Part shown: piece by piece, positions 62,701 to 64,000 of the stretch | How the letters are laid out: each line of letters begins with the position of its first letter | Position numbering within the stretch: the first letter of the stretch is position 1 | Assembly (NCBI GenBank): GCA_964036275.1 | Contig: OZ038435.1 | Location: 12,563,634 to 12,627,633, forward strand | DNA length: 64,000 bases | Reading direction: 5' to 3' | Origin: Litoditis marina | Taxonomy: Eukaryota > Nematoda > Chromadorea > Rhabditida > Rhabditidae | Notes under the pieces: generated by a model | Told to the model about the DNA's origin: nothing | Seen by the model: the letters and a program-made list of their open reading frames with translations, nothing else | Databases searched by the model: none | Made by a program: the position numbers and the translations under genes

Positions 62701-64000
62701 TAGAAACTTAAAAATGTTCATCTTATTTGCATAAGTTGAAACAGTCCCGAAATAATTGAGTGGCGGTGCTAACCAAAAACACCCCCAAATTGACGTGAAT
62801 GGAGTTGCGATTTTCGCCCTACGTGGGATTTAGTGTTCAAACTTGGTATTTTTGAACTCCTCTCATGTGTAGAAACTTAAAAATGTTCATCTTATTAGCA
62901 TAAGTTGAAACAGTCCCGAAATAATTGAGTGGCGGTGCTAACCAAAAACACCCCCAAGTTGACGTGAATGGAGTTGCGATTTTCGCCCTACGTGGGATTT
63001 AGTGTTCAAACTTGGTATTTTTGAACTCCTCTCATGTGTAGAAACTCAAAAATGTTCATCTTATTAGCATAAGTTGAAACAGTCCTGAAATAATTGAGTG
63101 GCGGTGCTAACCAAAAACACCCCCAAGTTGACGTGAATGGAGTTGCGATTTTCGCCCTACGTGGGATTTAGTGTTCAAACTTGGTATTTTTGAACTCCTC
63201 TCATGTGTAGAAACTCAAAAATGTTCATCTTATTAGCATAAGTTGAAACAGTCCTGAAATAATTGAGTGGCGGTGCTAACCAAAAACACCCCCAAGTTGA
63301 CGTGAATGGAGTTGCGATTTTCGCCCTACGTGAGATTTAGTGTTCAAACTTGGTATTTTTGAACTCCTCTCATGTGGAGAAACTCAAAAATGTTTATCTT
63401 ATTAGCATAAGTTGAAACAGTCCCAAAATAATTGAGTGGCGGTGCTAACCAAAAACACCCCCAAGTTGACGTGAATGGAGTTGCGATTTTCGCCCTACGT
63501 GTGATTTAGTGTTCAAACTTGGTATTTTTGAACTCCTCTCATGTGTAGAAACTCAAAAATGTTCATCTTATTAGCATAAGTTGAAACAGTCCTGAAATAA
63601 TTGAGTGGCGGTGCTAACCAAAAACACCCCCAAGTTGACGTGAATGGAGTTGCGATTTTCGCCCTACGTGTGATTTAGTGTTCAAACTTGGTATTTTTGA
63701 ACTCCTCTCATGTGTAGAAACTTAAAAATGTTCTACTTATTTGCATAAGTTGAAACAGTCCCGAAATAATTGAGTGGCGGTGCTAACCAAAAACACCCCC
63801 AAGTTGACGTGAATGGAGTTGCGATTTTCGCCCTACGTGAGATTTAGTGTTCAAACTTGGTATTTTTGAACTCCTCTCATGTGTAGAAACTTAAAAATGT
63901 TCATCTTATTAGCATAAGTTGAAACAGTCCCGAAATAATTGAGTGGCGGTGCTAACCAAAAACACCCCCAAGTTGACGTGAATGGAGTTGCGATTTTCGC

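Larger units (their letters stand above)
5607..64000 (+). repeat. Satellite B array: ~345 monomers of 169 bp
   Basis: The anchor GGTATTTTTG starts at 5739 and its last occurrence is at 63859: 58,120 bp, or 344 intervals of 169 bp minus 16. The indels I see explain the difference: six 1 bp losses in CCAAAACACC, two 3 bp losses in CTTATCATAAG, four 2 bp losses in CCAAACACC, one 1 bp loss near 7018, and five 1 bp gains in ACCCCCCAAG. The consensus is 39% GC. All copies face the same way, with no transposon, inversion or gene inside. Variable sites include CTTAAAAATG/CTCAAAAATG, TTTGC/TTAGC/TCAGC, CACCCCCAAG/CACTCTCAAA, GTGAG/GTGGG and GGCGG/GGCCG. The monomer length is close to one nucleosome repeat. 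The likely role is a centromeric or pericentromeric satellite; the family is not one I recognise. The array runs off the end of the window. Confidence 0.99.

Noticed and set aside
5607..64000. CRISPR-like regular repeats
   Set aside because: The whole 169 bp unit is conserved, with no unique spacers and no cas genes. This is a satellite array.
5607..64000. Tandem coding repeat (surface or silk-like protein)
   Set aside because: 169 is not divisible by three, stops occur in every frame, and no open frame of note exists anywhere in the array.
5607..64000. Human-type alpha satellite (171 bp)
   Set aside because: The length is close, but I see no alpha-satellite sequence similarity and the monomer is 169 bp. 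Only the CENP-B-box-like word is shared.

Overview
The window is non-coding eukaryotic DNA. It shows the edge of a large tandem satellite array, most likely centromeric or pericentromeric. I found no gene, RNA gene, CRISPR array or intact transposon. The organism is eukaryotic because there is about 58 kb of uninterrupted satellite with a nucleosome-sized monomer, an AT-rich flank holding decayed fold-back elements, and no dense coding. I cannot name the species or lineage.

Layout. (1) Positions 1-3041 are a unique-looking or anciently repetitive flank. Two diverged copies of an ~0.85 kb repeat lie head to tail (1-858 and 859-~1400). A 172 bp MITE-like element with 19 bp terminal inverted repeats lies at 1417-1588, and a 163 bp fold-back element at 2033-2195. 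(2) Positions 3042-5606 are satellite A: 15 full monomers plus a part, 167-170 bp each (mode 169), diverged and mosaic, with a 3-monomer (509 bp) duplication. (3) Positions 5607-64000 are satellite B: about 345 monomers of 169 bp (39% GC), all in one orientation, uninterrupted to the end of the window and clearly continuing beyond it.

Satellites A and B have the same monomer length and can be aligned in several blocks, so they are two branches of one superfamily. The switch from A to B near 5600-5614 is in register to the base. Satellite B differs between monomers mostly by point variants. Indels are so rare that phase can be tracked across the whole array: 344 intervals span 58,120 bp, 16 bp short of 344 x 169, and the indels I can list account for all 16. 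Shared variants reveal many overlapping segmental duplications (3, 4, 5, 8, 9-10, 10, 13, 18, 19 and about 28 monomers), so local homogenisation blocks rather than one array-wide higher-order repeat.

Function, as inference: the order decayed flank, old heterogeneous satellite, young homogeneous satellite matches the age gradient known at centromere edges. Satellite B also carries in each monomer a 17 bp site resembling the CENP-B box (8 of 9 key bases in the GTGGG-type monomers), a short dyad that in one monomer class contains a perfect POU octamer, and a second 6 bp dyad. These are the parts most worth testing.
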